This document shows positions 61,363-64,000 of a stretch of DNA of 64,000 nt, one piece after another. The DNA lies in the NCBI GenBank assembly GCA_903897605.1, contig CAIUCH010000030.1:57573-121572 (forward strand). The letters are read 5' to 3'. Position 1 is the stretch's first letter; the number at the start of each line of letters is the position of its first letter. Source of the DNA: an uncultured Alphaproteobacteria bacterium. Lineage in GTDB: Bacteria > Pseudomonadota > Alphaproteobacteria > Micropepsales > Micropepsaceae. The position numbers and the translations under genes are program-made. Below the pieces are notes generated by a model. The model ran no database searches and was not told the DNA's origin. It saw only the letters and a program-made list of their open reading frames with translations.

Positions 61363-63780
61363 ATGTCTGCAATCTATTTCGGCTACTTGCGCAATTCCGC
61401 CGCATGCTTGGCACTCTTGGCTTCGGGCGCGCTTTGGGCTTTGCCGGCTAGCGCGCAGCAGCTTGATGCCAGTTCCGCGGCCACGGTCAAGCCCGGCGCA
61501 TACGCGGGCGGGGTCGAGACCGTTGTGGTCAGCGGTACCGCATTTGATCCGGAGACCGCTCCAGCCAAGGCGTCGTTAGATGCCATGCAGCCCCAGACCG
61601 TCATCAGCAAATCTTATATCGAGGACTCGGTCTCCGAGACTGCGGATTATACCACCATTCTGGCCATCGCACCTGGCCTGACGGGCTTTGACGTCAATGG
61701 CCCCGGCCTCTCCGATGGTGGCGTCAAGAACACTATGCGCGGCTTGCCGGACGGCAGCTACGGCATGACATATGACGGCATCCCCTTCGGCGATACCAAT
61801 GGCCCGTCACATCATTCTCAGTCCTATTTTCCCGCCTCTACTATCGGAAGTATTGAAGTTGAGCGCGGTCCCGGCAATGCCGGCAATTTTGGCGCCGCCA
61901 CCTATGGTGGCTCGATCAACATGTTTTCAGAAGCCCTTACTTCCCATGCACATGGCAAGGTGTCCGCTACTTTTGGCAGCTGGGGTACCAAGCAGTCCGT
62001 CGGCAACTACCAGACCGGCGATTTCACCGTTGGCGGCATAACTAGCCGAGCCATGATAAATTTGCAGTACCAAAGGTCAGATGGCTATCTCACCCGTCAG
62101 TCCAGCGACGCCAAAAACATCACCATCAAAACCCAGACAGAACTCGCGCCCGGCTGGAATCTGACACTGTTCAGCAGCGTCAATGGTCTGTTTCAAAACC
62201 TTAACGACAATGCCGGTATAACTGCCGCGCAGGTTGTTGCCTTTGGCAAGACCTATGCGCTGCAGATTACCAATCCCAAAGCTGGCAACTACGCCCCCTA
62301 CAACCATGTCCACAAGAAGACAGACATGGATTATGCCCGCCTGCAGGGCGACTTGGGCAACGGCCTTTCCATCGATAATACGTTGTACACCTATGATTAC
62401 CGCAACAAGACGCTGAGCACGACCTCGGCGCAGCAGACGACTGCCGATATCGCGAATGGAGTAACTCGGGGCAATGGTAGCATCGTAAACGGGCTATTTT
62501 TCCCGAACGACGTGCCCGGCTATACCAAACAGAATGCCTTCCGCGTCTACGGCAACATCTTCCGTGCGGCGAAGGATTTTGACTTTGGCTGGCTGACCGG
62601 CCAGCTGCGCGCAGGCGTTTGGTGGGAATCACAAAGCTCACAGCGCGCCCGCTCTGACTATGACGCCACCCAGTGCTTTGCCTCCCTGGACTGCAATCCC
62701 TGGCATGGCGGCAATCAGACGTATGCAGATTCGCGTCTTTACAATAGCACTGCCAAGCCCAGTACCGTCGTTGCCACGCCCACCTCAGCGCCATATGGGG
62801 GCGGCTTCTTCGAATATCAGGAACATTCCAATTGGAACCAGTACCAGCCCTTTGTCGAACTGGAACTGCATCCGCTTGAGGACCTGACCGTTACGCCGGG
62901 CTTCAAGTATGTTGAGTGGTCGCGCAGCGTTGCCGCGCCGCTGGAGCAGAAGACCAAGCCGGTAGTGCCAGTGTATGCAAGCTACACCACTTACCGCGAC
63001 CTGCCCTTCCTGATGGCGAACTACAAGATCCAGCCCAGCTGGAGCGTCTATGCCCAATATGCCGAGGGCATCTATGTGCCTGATATCAGCTCCTTCGAGC
63101 AGGCCAAGCCGACCACGACCTACCCCAAGGCCCAGACCACCACCAACTATCAGATGGGCACGGTTTTCTATGCAGATCAGTTCACGTTTGACGCCGACCT
63201 TTATTACATCGGGGTTGCAAACAACATTACCTACCAAGCCTGCAACATAGCTCCCTTCACGGGCTCAGCGAGCGAAACCTGCGCGCTCAACACTGGCAAT
63301 GCCACCTATCACGGCATCGAGGGTGAAGGCACCTATGCTTTTGACGGCGACTTGGAAGGTTTGTCGGTGTTCCTCAACGGCTCACTCGGATCGGGCAAGA
63401 CGAATGGAAAATGGCTCAAGCAGATCCCGATGTGGACTTCGGCTCAAGGCATTTTCTACAAGCGCGGCGCATGGAAATTTTCTCTGATCGACAAGGTTGT
63501 CGGTCAGCAATATTCCGATGCCTCAAACAGCAACTTCTACAAACTGGGCGCCTACTCCAACATGGACTTCAACGCCAGCTACAGCTGGGAAACGCTTGAG
63601 TTCGGCATAGGCATCTCCAATGTGTTGAATTCCCGCAGCATCGGCGCAGTCAGCATCGTCGACAAGACGCCAATCGGCGGTAGCAGGGTGGACGACGTCT
63701 TTAATCGCGGCAACAGCTTGGACACCTATTCCTTTCAGCCCTCGCGCGGCTTCCAGTTTACCGTCAGGGCCCGCTTCTAG
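61363..63780 (+). CDS. TonB-dependent outer membrane receptor
   Basis: 805 residues. The start ATG 61363 follows AAAAAGGGAA and gives a signal peptide (YLRNSAACLALLASGALWAL, cleavage after ASA). The TonB box is near VETVVVSGTAF. The plug domain includes NTMRGLPDGSYGMTYDGIPF and IGSIEVERGPGNAGNFGAAT with GGSINMFS. A beta-barrel follows, ending FQFTVRARF with the usual terminal Phe. The ligand is unknown. A PAP2 acid phosphatase gene follows 10 bp later, so a phosphorylated compound or its product is a reasonable guess. An in-frame ATG at 61252 was rejected as it lies just after the putative operator. Confidence 0.93.
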   Translation: MSAIYFGYLRNSAACLALLASGALWALPASAQQLDASSAATVKPGAYAGGVETVVVSGTAFDPETAPAKASLDAMQPQTVISKSYIEDSVSETADYTTILAIAPGLTGFDVNGPGLSDGGVKNTMRGLPDGSYGMTYDGIPFGDTNGPSHHSQSYFPASTIGSIEVERGPGNAGNFGAATYGGSINMFSEALTSHAHGKVSATFGSWGTKQSVGNYQTGDFTVGGITSRAMINLQYQRSDGYLTRQSSDAKNITIKTQTELAPGWNLTLFSSVNGLFQNLNDNAGITAAQVVAFGKTYALQITNPKAGNYAPYNHVHKKTDMDYARLQGDLGNGLSIDNTLYTYDYRNKTLSTTSAQQTTADIANGVTRGNGSIVNGLFFPNDVPGYTKQNAFRVYGNIFRAAKDFDFGWLTGQLRAGVWWESQSSQRARSDYDATQCFASLDCNPWHGGNQTYADSRLYNSTAKPSTVVATPTSAPYGGGFFEYQEHSNWNQYQPFVELELHPLEDLTVTPGFKYVEWSRSVAAPLEQKTKPVVPVYASYTTYRDLPFLMANYKIQPSWSVYAQYAEGIYVPDISSFEQAKPTTTYPKAQTTTNYQMGTVFYADQFTFDADLYYIGVANNITYQACNIAPFTGSASETCALNTGNATYHGIEGEGTYAFDGDLEGLSVFLNGSLGSGKTNGKWLKQIPMWTSAQGIFYKRGAWKFSLIDKVVGQQYSDASNSNFYKLGAYSNMDFNASYSWETLEFGIGISNVLNSRSIGAVSIVDKTPIGGSRVDDVFNRGNSLDTYSFQPSRGFQFTVRARF

Positions 63781-63790
63781 GAGAAGACCC

Positions 63791-64000
63791 ATGCGATACG
63801 GAATTCTGGTTTGCGTCGCCATGGCGCTGGGATCGGCCGGCGCGCAGGCTGGCATGCTGGCGCCGGGCGAATTCGCCGCCGGGCGTTACCTGCCGCCGCC
63901 GCCAGACGCGGTCACCACCCACCGCGAGATGGACGAACTGCACGCCATCGCCGCCCGCAGCACGGCTGAAGATCGGGCCGTTGCCAAACTTGACGCGGAG
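63791..64000 (+). CDS. Class A acid phosphatase, PAP2 superfamily (5' part only)
   Basis: The first 70 codons are visible. A signal peptide (MRYGILVCVAMALGSAGAQA) is followed by FAAGRYLPPPPDAVTTHREM and DELHAIAARSTAEDRAVAKL. The LPPPP segment followed by an ELHAI helix is typical of the N-terminus of secreted PhoN-like acid phosphatases; the catalytic KxxxxxxRP motif lies outside the window. Gene begins 10 bp after the receptor stop with AGGAGAAG as ribosome site, so they form an operon. Confidence 0.75.
   Translation, partial: MRYGILVCVAMALGSAGAQAGMLAPGEFAAGRYLPPPPDAVTTHREMDELHAIAARSTAEDRAVAKLDAE

Noticed and set aside
1..64000. CRISPR array or rRNA operon
   Set aside because: No regularly spaced repeats of CRISPR size and no rRNA-like stretches were seen; the only regular tandem repeat is the coding 15-bp unit at 23825-24049.

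Overview
The window reads as a high-GC alphaproteobacterial chromosome segment. Supporting signs are a PodJ-like polarity protein with C-terminal Sel1 repeats, a TauE/TIGR02186 pair, a CopC/CopD pair, PCu(A)C with a DUF2946-type protein, and a large serine recombinase paired with a DUF2924 protein. Genus cannot be fixed from the sequence alone. Genes are dense, many start codons overlap the preceding stop (ATGA), and most dispensable-looking DNA lies to the right of about 50 kb.

Layout. 1-3.7 kb: a HAMP/histidine kinase cut by the left edge, a DUF2127 membrane protein and a secreted NHL beta-propeller. 3.9-12.0 kb: one long plus-strand cluster gnd-zwf-pgl, a ROK sugar kinase, otsB, a GH15 glucosidase/trehalase and otsA. 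Together these could make and break trehalose and feed glucose into the oxidative pentose phosphate pathway. 12.0-15.4 kb (minus): copD-copC, a 2OG-Fe(II) oxygenase overlapping ada, and a DUF423 protein. 15.5-20.7 kb (plus): an alpha/beta hydrolase, a Crp/Fnr regulator preceded by palindromes, and the DNA-repair pair Lhr-like helicase/PdeM. 20.8-29.3 kb (minus): TIGR02186-TauE, the PodJ-like protein, a CAP lipoprotein, a thiolase, a membrane protein and a secreted TPR-like protein with a strong terminator. 29.4-36.6 kb: SDR, a cNMP-binding/patatin protein, a Coa1-like protein, a MaoC-type hydratase, a TPR-methyltransferase, membrane and secreted hypotheticals, and a TetR regulator. 36.6-44.4 kb: copper proteins, mmsA, ald, an amino-acid permease, a methyltransferase, DUF1330 and a DedA-rhodanese fusion. 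44.6-49.6 kb: a Tat-exported GH67N/GH20b-like protein, an SDR lacking the usual tyrosine, and a second amino-acid permease. tRNA-Pro(CGG) and tRNA-Gln(UUG) follow.

50-64 kb is the accessory-looking part. It holds a YncE-propeller/phosphatase fusion, a serine recombinase with its DUF2924 partner, a small acidic protein, a second alkaline-phosphatase-superfamily enzyme, an RMD1/DUF155 protein, an orphan PHA synthase, a DUF4326 protein, a TonB-dependent receptor and the start of a class A (PAP2) acid phosphatase. Codon third positions from about 53.4 to 61.2 kb look less GC-rich than in the left part, which suggests acquired DNA. The most interesting signal here is regulatory. Correctly oriented Pho-box-like sites lie upstream of the propeller/phosphatase gene, the DUF4326 gene and the TonB receptor. 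Two of them share the pattern YTGTYACGMAACYGKAAWA. This suggests a phosphate-starvation organophosphate-scavenging set that includes an uncharacterised receptor and a DUF4326 protein.

Other structure: two copies of a two-hairpin dispersed intergenic element (3.7 and 32.1 kb), a long imperfect inverted repeat between convergent genes (20.7 kb), orphan TCCGTA palindromes (16.4 kb), and a 15-unit pentapeptide repeat in the PodJ-like protein.
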